A stretch of DNA of 64,000 bases from Anaeramoeba flamelloides (lineage: Eukaryota > Metamonada > Anaeramoebidae). Positions 1-12,190 of the stretch are shown here, piece after piece. Location: assembly GCA_027625915.1 (NCBI GenBank), contig JANTQA010000032.1, positions 3,410,001 through 3,474,000 of the forward strand, written 5' to 3'. The notes beneath the pieces were generated by a model. The model worked only from the letters and a program-made list of their open reading frames with translations. It was not told where the DNA came from and did not search any database. The position numbers and the translations under genes are program-made. Within the stretch, counting starts at the first letter, position 1; each line of letters starts with the position of its first letter.

Positions 1-590
1 AGTTATATTGGCTGAGATTTTAATTGAAAGATTAATTATTCAAAATATAATAACAAAATAAAAAATATCCTTTCAAAATTAATACTGTTGATTGTAAAAT
101 AAAAAGATCAAATTTTCATTCAGATTACCAAAAAAAAAAACACTTTGACAAGAATTATCTCTAAACCATCAAAATTTCCAATTCTAAAAATGAAAATTAA
201 GAATAAAAACTGATTTATAGAAGTTAAAAATTGAAATGTTTCTTGATTGATAAAATCTTTTTCTAGAAAAGTTAAATGACGATTTTGTTCCATTTATTTT
301 GCAACAAATAGTACTTTCCAAAACAAAACTAAAAATAGGTTATACCATTTTCAAGAATTAACTTAATTATTAATAAAAATAATATTGGTTACTGTTTTTT
401 GCGTTTTAGATTGGAAAAGTGTGAATTTTGGTTTTCAAAAAAGAGATCCAAATTAATAAATTGTTTAGATGAGGTCAAGTAATCCCTTTCATAAATCAAA
501 ACACAAATTACAAAAAAAAATTGTCAAAGATCTTGACTAGATATCATTTTATATTTAAAAAATACTACTCCCTTAAGAGAAACTTGTTAA
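1..590. repeat. Dispersed repeat S, copy 1
   Basis: Non-coding AT-rich sequence that recurs at 33105-33460 in the same orientation. Shared landmarks include 'ggctgagatt', 'ataataacaaaataaaaaat', 'ttttcaagaattaactta' and 'aaaacacaaattac', in the same order and with similar spacing. The left edge of the window may cut the element. No open frame of note and no terminal repeats seen, so the family is unknown. Confidence 0.6.
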
Positions 591-743
591 AAATGGGTAA
601 AAAGAATTCTCATTTGAATTAGAATAGAAATATAATTTAACATCAAAATAATAACACACCTAATCAGAATTGTAATTACTGTAAAAATTATCGAACTCTC
701 AAAACAAAAAAGGAAGAAAAATTTTTTTTCATTTTCTGTTAAA

Positions 744-2027
744 ATGTTTTCGGGTGATTATCATAAAATTATTTCAATTTTACGAAATTGTTCTGTCTCT
801 CTTCACATACCATTTAAATTTAAAGACGATCCTCTTTTAGATTTAACATCACGAACGCGTAATTTTATTCTCCCAAATGAAAATTTCGGTTATTATGTTA
901 TCTTTACAACCCCACCAACCCTTCACAAAGAAAAAGAAAAAGAAGAGTTTTGGATCAGAATTATAAAAAAAATACAAATAAACTTAACAGCAACAAAATC
1001 ACAAAATCAAAGATCTGTGACTTTACCTTTTGTTCCAACAACCAAATTTAATTTGAATAATAACAGCAATTTCCAAAATTTAGAAAAAAGAATCCACAAG
1101 CCAATTAAAACACCGAAAACCAACCAAGAAACGGAAAAGAAAAAAAAAAAGAAACAAAAAGAAAAAGAAAAATTTTATTTGAATTCTGATAAGAACACCG
1201 ATTACAAAAGCCAAAAAAGTGATTCTGAAGTTAGCTTACAGAAACCAAAATCAAACAATAGTTTTCAGTCTCCTTTCAAGGAATACACAATCAATAAAAA
1301 AAACAAAAATACATTTAATCTAATCCACGGCAGATTCCGCAAAACAGTGGAGATTGTGACTTTTTATAATCAGAAAAAAACAAAATTTCGGCTAAGTACT
1401 GGCGAGTTTGTACTGAAATTCCAGACCAAATTAAATTTGCCAACCTATTCAATTATTGAACAATTTGAAAGGCAAATAGCTTTATTAAATAATTATAATT
1501 TTCAAAATAAGAATAATTTAAAAACAATAATCTTAAAATTAGAAATTTCAACAAATCAATCTTCAATTCTTTCTGCAAACATTTTAAATATTCCAAACGA
1601 TAATAAAAGTCAAATCAAAATAAGTACAGAAAAGGAAACAAATCAAAGGGTGGAAAAAAGGGTAATTGTAAAAAACAAAGGAGAAGAAAAAAACAGCAAT
1701 TCTTATAATAGTAATAATCCACTGAAAACAAATTCCCTCCTCTCCAAGAACATTCTTCATAAGAAAACTGATAACTTACTCTTATTTAATAACTTTTCAT
1801 CAATTTTTGATGATCATAATAAACAGTTTTCAAGAATCCTACAAAACGAAATATTTATTAAAGATCCAATACACATTCAAACCACCTTTCTATCTTTAAG
1901 TAAAACTATATTAATTTCAATAAATATTGAAAACAAACAACAAAAAATTAGATTAATAATATATTCCTTAGAATTTTTATTAAAATCAACAAAGCTGTTA
2001 AAGCCACGGATTTTTAATACCAAGTCC

Positions 2028-2061
<34 letters not shown>

Positions 2062-2822
2062 GCAAATTACAGAACAAAGTTACATACACTGAATCTACAC
2101 AATTAAATTTAGATGAATATTTTACCATTCGAGAAAAAACAAATTTTTTGAATTCTAATGAAAAATTGGTATTATACCCCTTAGAAAAAATCAATATTGT
2201 ATTTACCTTGGAACCAAAGGCGAAAGCAACTGGGAAAATAAGAAACTTCTTTGGATTGTTTTCAACCTTACTTTATTGTAAGTGGGGTATTTCATTAACA
2301 AAGGGAATTTTAACAAAGGAAATTCCTGTTTTTTGGCAAAAGGGAAAAGATTCTGAGGTGCAAGTTAGATATGAAGCTAAAAATAAAATTATTTTAAATC
2401 AAGATTCATCTGTCAATTTGGAAATTATTAATCAAAGTAATAAAACGAAAAAAATTAGAATTGCTATACCCTTGCAGCATGAAAAAATTATTAATAAGCA
2501 AATGTATCAATTAAATTTTGAAAACAGAAGTGGTGTTGATCAAAAAAACAAAAAAAATGATAATGGTGATAAGAATAATAATAATAATAATAACAACAAT
2601 GTCAATGTTGATAATCAATTTAAAACACAGTCGGGTACATCAATTTTATGCATTGAAAAATCCAAATTTATTAAATTAAGCCCTAATAGTTCTTCGGAAA
2701 TTAAAATTAATTTCATTCCTTTAAAGCAAGGGTTTTTACAATTATATTTTTCGTTCTTTGATTTGGTGAAAAAAAAAGAAATTTCTCCTGACTACACCTG
2801 CACAATATTTGTTCATAATTGA
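744..2822 (+). CDS. Possible TRAPPC13-like trafficking protein (692 aa)
   Basis: Single open frame from an ATG to TGA. The N-terminal ~90 residues read like the start of the TRAPPC13 (DUF974) family: a 'LDLTS...ILPNENFG' stretch resembles the family's opening 'LPxxFG' strand. The C-terminal ~190 residues contain 'LLYCKWGISLTKGILTKEIPV' spaced like the family's 'L.I.W...G..G.L.T..L', then 'INQSNKTKKIRIAI', a 'LSPNSSSEIKINFIPLKQG' strand and a final 'DYTCTIFVHN'. These suggest tandem beta-sandwich domains. In the family, TRAPPC13 is a subunit of TRAPP III, a Rab-activating tether at the Golgi and autophagosome. The middle (residues ~100-440) is low complexity: Lys-rich and Asn-rich, including an Asn run near residue 430. 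The match is by pattern only; a divergent arrestin-like or other Ig-like protein is possible. The reading frame itself is secure. Confidence 0.45.
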
Positions 2823-3459
2823 TTTGATCGCTTTAATTCGATTAATCATTTTTTAAACATTATTTATTTTCTATTGAAATTTTTTTAAAAGTATTACTTA
2901 CTTAGTAAATTTATTTTTTTTATTCTTATTTATTATTCTTAATTTAAACATAGATAATAATATTCATAGTAGATTTATTTTTATTATATATATATATATA
3001 TATATATAATCAGAATTAATTAATCAAATGATATCATGTTATGTTGGGAAATAACAATAATAATTTTGATTTTAATTACAAAATAAAACAATAAAACACC
3101 TAAAGATAGATATTAATATAATATTTATTTTATTTCATCTCTTTCGATAAAAATATGTTATGAATATTGGATCATTTTTTATCAAATTAATAATTGCTAT
3201 AAAATTTCCAAAATTGAAATTTTTTGATTATTGGTTGTTTAGAATTTCAAAAAGTGTTAATACCAAAAAATGAACATAAAAAACCAATATTTCAGAAAAA
3301 GTATCAAAAAGCCATACATATTTTTTTTTAAGAAAAAAATATAAAAACATTCATTTAGATCAAAAAAACTTATGAAATAATGAATGCGATTTGATTTCTA
3401 TGAATTTTGTGGTTTCAGTAACACTTTTTTAAAAAAAATATGGCAGCTTTTTCAAAATG
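2823..3459. other. AT-rich spacer with (TA)n tract
   Basis: Downstream flank of the first gene. It holds a (TA)n microsatellite at about 2984-3008 and several A or T homopolymers. No coding frame or RNA gene was recognised. Confidence 0.6.
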
Positions 3460-4498
3460 CGAATAAAAGCGAAGCGAAAAATTTGCGAATAGGGCAATTA
3501 TTTTTTTCGTGATTGATTGGTGACCTTCTAAGATTGAAAACACATGTTTATATCACCATCTAAATACATTATATACTCTTAATTATTACAAAGCTGATCG
3601 ATCATGAAAAAAACCATACCCATTTTAGACCTTTTTAGGCATTTTTTGCGATTTTTTTTGTTAAAAATAAATTGCGAAAATATGCGATATGTGTTAACCT
3701 GTTTGGGATGTTAACATTATGTTAACAATAAACAGTATATGTTGACATGATGTTGACATAATGAAAAATGATCAACTTTCATTTTTTGTTTGTTGAAATA
3801 TTGTTGACATGATGTAGATGTTAACAATATGTCAACTTTTTATGATGTAAATGTTAACAGTATGTAAACATTATATGATGAAAGTTAATACTCGAGGAAT
3901 AGTGCTACTATCAACTCTAACCTACCCTACCATACCCTAACCTAACCTACCCTAACCTAACCTACATACCCTAACCCAATTCTGCCGTATTTTGTTTGAA
4001 TATTTTGAAATTAAAAATGTCAACATTTTTGTTTTAAAATGTTAACATGGTCAATGTCAACATTAAATTTCAAAAAATGTTAACATTGAAAAAATGTCAA
4101 CATCCTTAATCTGAAAATGTTGACATGTTTTCAATGTCAACATCAAAAAAATGAAATGTTAACATTAAAAATTTCAACTATTCGCAAAATTTTCGCAGAA
4201 TGTCAAAACAAATGTCAACTCAAATGTCAACATAATGTAAACAGTTCGCTTTTTTTCGCAAAATTCAAATCTCTTTTTGCAAATTATCTCATTTTTTTTT
4301 TTTGGATTTTTGGGCAAAAATGGCCAAAAACGGGTAATGTTTTTTTTCCTGATCGATCAGCTTTGTAAAAAACTTAAGTATATAATGTTGTTAGGTGATG
4401 ATATAAACTTGTATTTTCAATCTTAGAAGGTCACCACTCAATCACGAAAAAAAATAATTGCCCTATTCGCAAATTTTCGCTTCGCTTTCATTCGCTGG
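3460..4498. mobile_element. Foldback element with telomere-like core
   Basis: Arms of about 200 bp face each other. The left arm starts near 3465 ('gcgaatagggcaattatttt', then 'gattggtgaccttctaagat', then 'agctgatcgatcatg'). The right arm near 4345-4495 holds the reverse complement ('gatcgatcagctttgt', 'atcttagaaggtcacc', 'aataattgccctattcgc'). Between them are roughly twenty copies of variants of 'tgttaacat' and 'atgttgacat' in both orientations (3690-4240), and a 60-bp run of 'ccctaac'/'cctaac' units at 3910-3975. No transposase frame is present; the short frame over 4117-4368 only reads through the repeats. It looks like a non-autonomous foldback DNA element. Its target-site duplication was not identified. 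Confidence 0.7.
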
Positions 4499-5396
4499 TT
4501 TCATATATTCCCAAAAATATATATTCTCTTGTTATTTTTTATTAAATATTCATTATTGTATTAATAAAATCTGATTTGATACTATTGGAAACTATTTTGT
4601 TTAAAAAAAGTGTTTTGGTGATCTAGGTGATATTTAAAAATTGAAATTTTCTTTTATTCTGATTTTCTGATAAATCATTAAATCCTTTGTATCATTAATT
4701 AAAAAAAAAACAAAAAAGGAAAAAATATATTATTGTTTGGATATAATTCTTTTTTTAAAAGTGAAGCAGATATTAAAAGTTCATCACATTTTTTCATTGT
4801 GAACCTTAATAGAATCACAGAAATCACTGAAACCTAAAAGTAAGATCAATAAAAAGATGAAACCAATTAACTTTAAAGAATAAATCTATTAAATTATTTT
4901 CGAACACAATCAACAAATACAATTTAATTCTACTTTCTTATCCAAATTGTTGATGTGGTTTTGGAGATCTCAAAAATAAGTCAATTTTTTAAACAAATAT
5001 TTAATAATTGGTAAATCAAAGAAAAGCCCATACCTAAAGATAGTATTAAAAAAACTATTATTGTGTTTAATTCTTCATTGGTACTCTATTCAAAAAATAT
5101 TAATATTATTAATGAAAATTGTTTGAATTTTCAGGTTCTTTTAATGGTTTTCAATTGAAAATTGTGTTTCTCTTTATTTCCCATTTGTTAATAATCAATT
5201 TGTGATGAAATAATTGTTTTTATGGAACAATAATTCACCAAATTGAAAAACTCATTCCGAGTTTAGTGAATTAAAAACATAATAACAGAAAGTTTATCAG
5301 GTCCACTATACTTTTTTAAACCCCTTATTCAAAAAGAAAATAATTCATTTTTTTTATTTTTTATTATTTTGTTTTTCTTAATTGCCCTTTACAGTA
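4499..5396. other. Spacer upstream of the RhoGAP gene
   Basis: AT-rich sequence without a convincing frame. The 'ccctttacag' just before the RhoGAP ATG resembles a splice acceptor, so an untranslated or coding 5' exon could lie here; I could not identify one. Confidence 0.4.
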
Positions 5397-6862
5397 ATGT
5401 CAAAAGTGAAAAGGCTTTTTATAAAGAGTAAATTAAATCCGCTCCTTTTCTTTTCAAAACAACCACAGTGTTTTCATTTCCCAAAACAATGATTCAATTT
5501 TTCACCATAATACAAAAAAACAAAAAAAAAAATGGACTTTTTCTTTCATTTTATTCTTTTTAATTCACAGACGTTCTCTTTCTGAACCACAAACAAGATA
5601 AAAAAAATAATGAAAATAATGACTCCGAGTCAAACACTTCAGATAATGGAAATTTTCAAGAGGGACAAGTGTTTGGTCTTTCACTTCAACAGCTTTCAAA
5701 GAAATATCCGACAAAACAAAAAAACATTCCATTAATTATCAAACAGCTTATAGACACAATTGAAGAACTTTGTAATTCTTTTGATTAATTTTTAATTCTT
5801 CTCCTTTATTTCTTTGGTAATTAATTTTTTTTTTTTTTATTATTCTTTCTTTGTCTGAAAAACCATTATTACAAAACAAATTTCGTTTTTTTTTTGTTGC
5901 AAAGATATTCGGAAACAAGGGTTGTTTCTGGAAACTGGTGACAAAACACTTTTAAAAGAAAAAGTGCTTGAATTAAATACAAGTAATTTTTTATTCATAA
6001 TATTTTTTACCTATATTTTTCCATTTTTGTTACATTCTTAAACATCCTTACAGATAAATTTTAATCTTTGAAATTATTTTCTTTCGATTCTGTTTGTTGA
6101 ACACATTCCGAAAACCAAATTACAAAAATTTAAAAAAACCATAATTTGTCAACAAAACCAAAATAACAAAACGAAATTTTAAAAGAAGGATCTTTAAATA
6201 CATTATCAATCAGAGATCCGCACATAATAACAACACTTCTCAAATTAGTACTTCAAAATCTTAAAGAGCCATTATTGACCTATGAATTTTATGAACAATG
6301 GATCAAATCAAGTAAGCAATTTTGTTCAGAAATAAATTTCCAAAAAGAAAACATCTTTTTTGTTTTTTTGATCATTTTTCTTCATTCATTTTCCAAAATC
6401 TCTTAACACTTGGCAACAAATAATAATAACACTTTCGTAATAATTAACCAAAATTTAATAGAGGACGTTGACACAATTTTAAAATTAGTAAAACAAATTC
6501 CAGAAGTTAATCGCTCTGTCTTGGTCTATTTAATAAAATTTTTCAAAAATGTTAATTCAGAAAAGAAATTTAATAAATTAGATACAAAAACGATCTCAAA
6601 AATAATTGGGCCAATTATCCTAAGATCTAAAAAGAAAAAGAAAAAATTACCACCGAATGGCTTTGGGGTCATTGAAAAAATGATTAATTATTATGATAAA
6701 ATATTTTTAATTTTTGAATTGGAAAATGATGAACAAATTCAAACCGATACCTTTTCTGACACCACTTCATACACAACAGCAACAGATCCAGTAATTTTTT
6801 TCTTTTTTTTCTAATAATCTTTTTTTCTAATACTATTGTTTAAATAGCCTGTACAGGTTTAA
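5397..6862 (+). CDS. RhoGAP-domain protein, six exons (259 aa)
   Basis: Exons deduced from domain continuity and GT..AG sites: 5397-5427, 5571-5771, 5905-5982, 6186-6311, 6462-6790 and 6848-6862 (TAA). All phases agree. The domain starts with 'VFGLSLQQLSKKYP', passes 'IPLIIKQLIDTIEEL', then 'IITTLLKLVLQNLKEPLL', 'IPEVNRSVLVYLIKFFKNV', and ends with 'KLDTKTISKIIGPIILR'. It matches the RhoGAP fold from start to end. RhoGAPs speed GTP hydrolysis by Rho/Rac GTPases using an arginine in the motif G-[IL]-F-R. Here that site reads 'QGLFLETG', with Leu86 in place of Arg, so catalysis may be lost while GTPase binding stays possible. Introns are 57-203 bp. The start is chosen as the ATG whose exon splices in phase; an earlier exon cannot be excluded. 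The C-terminal tail is acidic and Ser/Thr-rich. Confidence 0.8.
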
Positions 6863-7034
6863 TAAACCCTATTTCAAAATAAAAGTCGATTTTCCTTTTT
6901 TCGAGACAGCTTACTCATTTAATGATCAAAAAACTTTTAAGAAACAACAAGAAAATATAATATTAGTTTCTTAAAGTTCTATTATTAAAAAAAGAAATCC
7001 CAAAAAATAAGTGATTAAATTGGAACATTTATCT

Positions 7035-7195
7035 CAAAAAATCAGTTTCAAATACTTCTGATGACTATGTCTATTCTAGACGCTCTTTGAATTCGAAGTT
7101 ACAAATTTCGCCACGAAAGAAGTCTCAAATTTAGTCACTTCAAAATTCTCTCTTTACCAGATTAGATGACTTTTGTCACCTAACACTTAACAATA
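7035..7195. repeat. Dispersed repeat T, copy 1
   Basis: About 140 bp that recur at 61265-61390, with shared blocks 'ctctttgaatt', 'tctcaaatttagtcacttca', 'aaattctctcttta' and 'cttaacaataaat'. It is non-coding. The second copy lies inside a larger MITE, so this copy may be the relic of another element. Confidence 0.6.
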
Positions 7196-7429
7196 AATTC
7201 TTATCTCAAAAAGTAAAGAGAATTTATGAGAAAATTGATAATTTCAGTAAAAAATAAAATTAAATTTAAATTCAAAAATAAATTAGGAAATTTATCTCTC
7301 TGACTAATTAAGAAAAATTAATAAACTTTAACCAACAAATAAAGAATAAAACCAATTGGTATTCAAAAGATTTAATCGAACTAAAAAAAAAGAAATATAT
7401 AAAAATATACATATAATGAGTTGCTGAAT

Positions 7430-8110
7430 TCTACAAGTTGGAAGTGTCATTAGTTTTTTTTTAATTTGAGAAATAAAAAGAAAATTTTGGAAATTTTCGG
7501 TTTATTTCATAAATTAAAAAAAACCTAGACACTTTTCGTTAGTTTTTCTAGAGTTTTCTGTTTATTTGGAAAATCAATAGATTTTCGTTAGGTTTTTTTT
7601 AGTTGTTGAAATAAACCGAAAATTTATTAAAATTTTCTGTTTATTTCAAAAAGTAAAAAAAAAACGAGAACACTTCACAAATAAAATAGAAAACCTCAAA
7701 AAAATCGCCGTTAGCTTTTCCAGAATTTAAAAGAATAGAATAAAATCAATGATTTTTCTCTATTCTTTTGAATTCTGGAAAATCTAGGCACTCGACAGCA
7801 CTTGAAGGCACTTGAAGGAACTTGACGACACTTTTCGTTAGGTTTTCCAAAATTTAAAAGAATTGAGTTAAATCAAAGATTTTACTCAATTCTTTTGAAT
7901 CTTGAAAAACTGACATTAGCTTTTTTTTAATTTTTGAAATTAAAAAAAACCGCCGTTAGCTTTTCCAGGATTCAAAAGAATTTAGTAAAATCACTGAAAT
8001 TTCTCTATTTTTTTGAATTCTGGAAAAGCTAGGTACTCTACGACACCTGATGGCACCCTACAGCACTCGACAACACTCTACGACGCTTGAAGGTACTTGA
8101 CCGAACTTCC
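7430..8110. repeat. Mosaic palindromic repeat R, copy 1
   Basis: Series of short inverted modules, each 40-100 bp. One module is 'gcttttccagaatttaaaag' followed by its complement 'cttttgaattctggaaaa'. Another is 'aaaccgaaaatttattaa' facing 'aaattttctgtttatttc'. A third holds 'aaaatcaatagattttcgtt'. The copy ends in a run of ~10-bp units close to 'aggcacttga' and 'ctctacgaca' (7785-7830 and 8030-8105). Other copies lie at 26995-27190, 32395-32890, 36000-36500 and 43255-43625. Non-coding; likely a non-autonomous element family or a hairpin-rich satellite relic. Confidence 0.65.
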
Positions 8111-8599
8111 CTAATTTACTAAATTATTGTTTAGAAATTTTTTAAAGATTTCCATAATTTTCTTCTTCATTAGCTAATGAAAATATAAATAATGAAGTCT
8201 TTATTTTGAATAATATCAAATATATCATTCTTTAGTTTTTTGTTATGTTTGTTTATTTGGATTAAAGAATTAATCCAAATTTTTAGATTTTATTCATCGG
8301 ATGTACAGCACCAAAGGAAATAAAATTTTAATTATTATCGAATAAGAAAAAAATAAATCAAAAAAAAACTTTCTTCATTTGACAAAAACAACAAAAATCA
8401 TTGGATAATGAGAATCACTTTTAAAATAAATTCTCTTATTAAAAAATTAAAAACTATTCAAGTAAAAAAATATATATTAAGACTGAGGAGAGTAGTAGAA
8501 TATATTAAGAAATAATTTCCTATTCATAAAATAAAAAGAATAACATAACCACGAAAAAAAAAATTGTTTCAAAGAAATGAAACAGATATCTTAAATTTT

Positions 8600-9668
8600 A
8601 TTCAGTTCATTAGAGTAGTTGTGTAATTTATAACAAACATTGTTTAAAAATACAAACAATTGCTTAATTTAAAATATGTATTGCTTAAAAAGAAATATTT
8701 TTAGGCAATAATATCTATTGCCCAATTTGTAATATCTTGAACAATTTTATGTTATGTAAGCAAAAAGGATTGAAACTATTGTAAACAATTGAAAAATATA
8801 TTTATAAAAAGAAAGTGTTTTGTAAAATAACAAATATCCAAAAATTGATCATAAAAGAATCATTTTAAAAAATTCAAAAAATAAAAATTTACTATTATGT
8901 ACTCTAAAATGTTAAACATTTCAAATTAAAAAAATTTTTTGATCAATATTCCAAATTTTAATTTTTCATTGATAAAATAATATCCAATAGATATTAAATT
9001 TATATCTCTCATATAAGATTTATTTATTTTCCAATTATAACTAATTATTAAATTTTTTGGAATAGTTACCAAAATACTAAAATAAAAAAGTTAAATAACA
9101 AAATAACAAAAAAAAAAAAAAAAAAAAAAAAAAACACCCAAAACATAAATTAATGTTTTATAAAAAAATGATTTTAGTAAAATACATTTTTAATAAATTT
9201 TAAAAATTTTTATTACGAAGAATAAAGCGAATGCAAGGTTATCTTATCCTTTAGCTCCTTTATTATTAAAAGTTTTGATTTTCAGTAAAATTCAAAAAAA
9301 GAAAAAATTGGCAAATAATCCAATAAAATTGAGAACTTATAAAAGAAAAAATTTTTTTTTTAACTAAAAATTATTAATAAATCTTAAATTTAAAAATAAA
9401 ATCTTGAATAAAAATGAATTTATGGGGAATAAGTTCAATTTTTTGAAATATGTTCTTTCTATTAAACAAATGATTTATTAATTGCTCAATAATTGTCTGA
9501 ATTGTTCAGTTTATCGAATGGTTGTGAATAAAACAATCAATTGTGTAAATTATTTTTATTTCGCAATAGAATATATATTACACAATATTAATTTTTTAAT
9601 ACGCAACCACTGTTTCTTTTACACAAACCAATTATACTTTTACGAAACTACTCTATTATATATATAAC
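8600..9668. mobile_element. Candidate terminal-inverted-repeat element
   Basis: The left end ('ttagagtagttgtgtaat') faces a degenerate complement at the right end ('actactctattatatat'), and 'attgtgtaa'/'ttacacaat' motifs recur in both halves. A poly-A run lies at about 9107-9134. The short frame at 9482-9667 reads through the right arm and is not a gene. The match is imperfect, so the limits are approximate. Confidence 0.35.
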
Positions 9669-9705
9669 ATAACATTCTTTTTTGTCTCGATTTGGAAACA
9701 ATCAC

Positions 9706-10939
9706 CTTGTTATGTTGCGAGTTTGGCCTGGAAGAACGAGAAATATGATATTGTTCGAAGTGATATAAGATTATGTTGAGGAGTTCGAAGAACGACGATT
9801 AATATAATCTTAGCACTAGAACAATATCATATTTTGAGTCTGGAAGGAGAACCAAAACGAGTAAATATAAAAGGTGATTTTTGAACAAATGAAGCAATAT
9901 GAGGTGCGATTTATTTTTTAACTCGGGATCTAACTCTACACAATAAAAAACAAAGAAACAATTTTTAACCAATTTGTTATTTTGTAATGATACTTTGAAG
10001 AACTTACTCTTCAAAGGATCTTTTTCTCCCAATGAAGTTACTGTAAACACTGAAGTTAAATTTTACATTTTCATACATCGGTGATAAAACTTGGTTTAAA
10101 TACATACAGAAACAAACCAGATCGTTCAACTTTTCAATGGGTTTCTATCTCCGCTTTTATTGTCCGCTTATTAAGAAACTTCCGAAAGTGATCAAACATG
10201 AAACTCCTCATATATTGTGTGTTCTTAACAGTGACCGATTTTGAACATTCCTCCAAAATTTCTTGACTCGACGTAGTAAAAATAAAATGTTTTTTTTTTT
10301 TTCTAATTTCTAGAATTGGTAAATGTTTTTTTCACCTTTTGAAAATCTTTTATTAATGGTCTTTTCTCTCCTTTTTTCTTCGAAAAAAGAGACCAAACGT
10401 TTTTAATTTTTTTAAAAATGAGATTGATTTCTTTGGGAGAAAAAACAAAAACGTTGTCTGATTTTAGACATTGTTTTTAAACAAAGAAAGGGAATTCGTT
10501 CGATTTCCAAACTTTACGGGAAAGTTGATGGACTTTTTTCTTTGTCATCTATTGATCAAATAATTAAGTGACTTGAACCAATTTAATTTTCCAATGTCGT
10601 AAATCCTTGAGCGCGGCAAAACCTTATATATTTATGAGATTAAAAATTGGCAAAATAATTTGGTTAAACTCTTCTAAAATAACTTTAAATAACATTTTTA
10701 AAGTGGAATTTAATAGTAAAATACTTCTTATTTTATCCAAATTCAATTCAAAAAAAGAAGATCAGAAAATTACCAAACTTTGCCTAATTACTAAAGGATT
10801 TCCGAAAATCTTCCCACAGTGACTTCAATACCATCCTAAACTTTTTTGTGATACAATCACTTTCTTATCAGTAGTTGTTTGAAATTATATAGTTAAATTT
10901 TTCCAAATAAAATGTTTGAGATAAAAAAAAAATATATAG
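9706..10939. repeat. 1.24-kb tandem duplication, unit 1
   Basis: The unit begins with 'tatgttgcgagtttgg' and is followed directly by a second, clearly diverged unit at 10940-12190. It includes an internal inverted pair ('atatgatattgttcg' and 'gaacaatatcatat'). On the minus strand, several stretches read as plausible protein in shifting frames: about 10148-10275 and 9997-10140 (for example 'SQEILEECSKSVTVKN' and 'FNFSVYSNFIGRKRSFEE'). This suggests the unit contains part of an old gene that has decayed. I do not recognise the protein. Confidence 0.7.
9997..10275 (-). pseudogene. Decayed unidentified ORF in tandem unit 1
   Basis: Two adjoining minus-strand stretches, in different frames, have protein-like composition and are mirrored in the second unit (about 11260-11530). 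The matching stretch in unit 2 begins 'SQEILERNDSKSVTVKN'. Frame changes and stops in both units argue for decay rather than for a spliced gene, although no donor/acceptor model was tested exhaustively. Family unknown. Confidence 0.4.
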
Positions 10940-12190
10940 CTTTGTTATGTTACGAGTTTGGTCTGGAAGAACGAGAAATATGATATTGTTCGAAGTGATA
11001 TAAGATGATATTGGGGAGTATGAAGAACTACGATTAATATCCTCTTAGCACGAGAACAATATCATATTTTGAGCCTTGAAGGGGATTCAAAACGAAGAAT
11101 TATAACAAGGGGACTGTTGAACAAATGAAACAATATGAGTTGCTATTTATTTTTGGAACTCGAGATTTAACTTAAAACAAACAATAAAAAAACAAACAAA
11201 TTGAACCAATAAAAATCAATTTGATCTTTTTCAATGGTACTTTGAAAGAACTTGTTCTCCAAAGGATCTTATTCTCCCAATGGAGTTAGCAAAAACATTG
11301 AAGTTAAATTTTACATTTTCATCATTGTAGACAAAACTTGGTTTAAAATTTCGGAGAGACAAACTAGATCGTCCAACTTTTCAATGAGATCTCTATCTCC
11401 CCTTTTATTTCACACTTGTTAAGAAACATCTGAAGGTAATCAAACATAAAACCCGCATGCATCTACTATTTGTTCTTAACAGTAACTGATTTTGAATCAT
11501 TCCTCTCCAAAATTTCTTGACTTGACATATCAAAAAAAAAATGTTTTTTTTTTTTACAAATTGTGTGTTTTTTCTCATTTTCAAATTCAACTAAAAAATG
11601 GTTATCTTTTTTTTTCTTCTTTTTTCGAAGAAAAATAAAGAACAAAAGTTTTTTATTTTTTAAAAATGAGATATTGATTTCTTTGGAACAAAAACCAAAA
11701 ACGCTGCTTGTATTTTTGGTATTGTTTTTAAACAAAGAAAGAGAATTTATTCATTTTCCCAACCTTTCTGAGAATAAATGAAGGACTTTTTTCTTTGTCG
11801 TCTATTGAACAAATAATTGTAGGTTGGACCAAATTTCTTTTAACAATGTCATAAATCCTTGAGACGAGCGATCTTTTGGGATTGATGAGAATTAAAAACG
11901 CCTCAAAAAATTTGGTTAAACTCTTCTAAAATAATTTTAAATCTCATTTTTAAAGTGGAATTTAATGATAAAATGCTTCCTATTTTACTCAAATTGAATT
12001 AAAAATAAGATCAGAAAATTTTCAAACTTTGCCTAATAACCTAATGATTTCCCAAAATCTTTCCACAGTGACTACAATACTATCCTAAACTTTTTAGAGA
12101 GACAATATCTTTCTTATCAGTAGTTGTCTAGAAAATATATACTTTTAATTTTTACAAATAAAAAGTTTGAGTTTAAAAAAAAATATATAG
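10940..12190. repeat. 1.24-kb tandem duplication, unit 2
   Basis: Second unit of the head-to-tail pair, starting 'tttgttatgttacgagtttg' and ending in the same 'aaaaaatatatag' as unit 1. Substitutions and small indels are spread along its length, so the duplication is not recent. Short frames inside it are either homopolymer-driven or parts of the decayed ORF seen in unit 1. Confidence 0.7.

Noticed and set aside
4117-4368. 83-codon frame in the foldback element
   Set aside because: It only reads through 'gttaacat' repeats and the right arm, with no protein character.
6410-6461. Upstream part of the 134-codon frame before the RhoGAP exon 5
   Set aside because: It starts without an ATG and lies in the intron; domain continuity and splice sites put the exon start at 6462.
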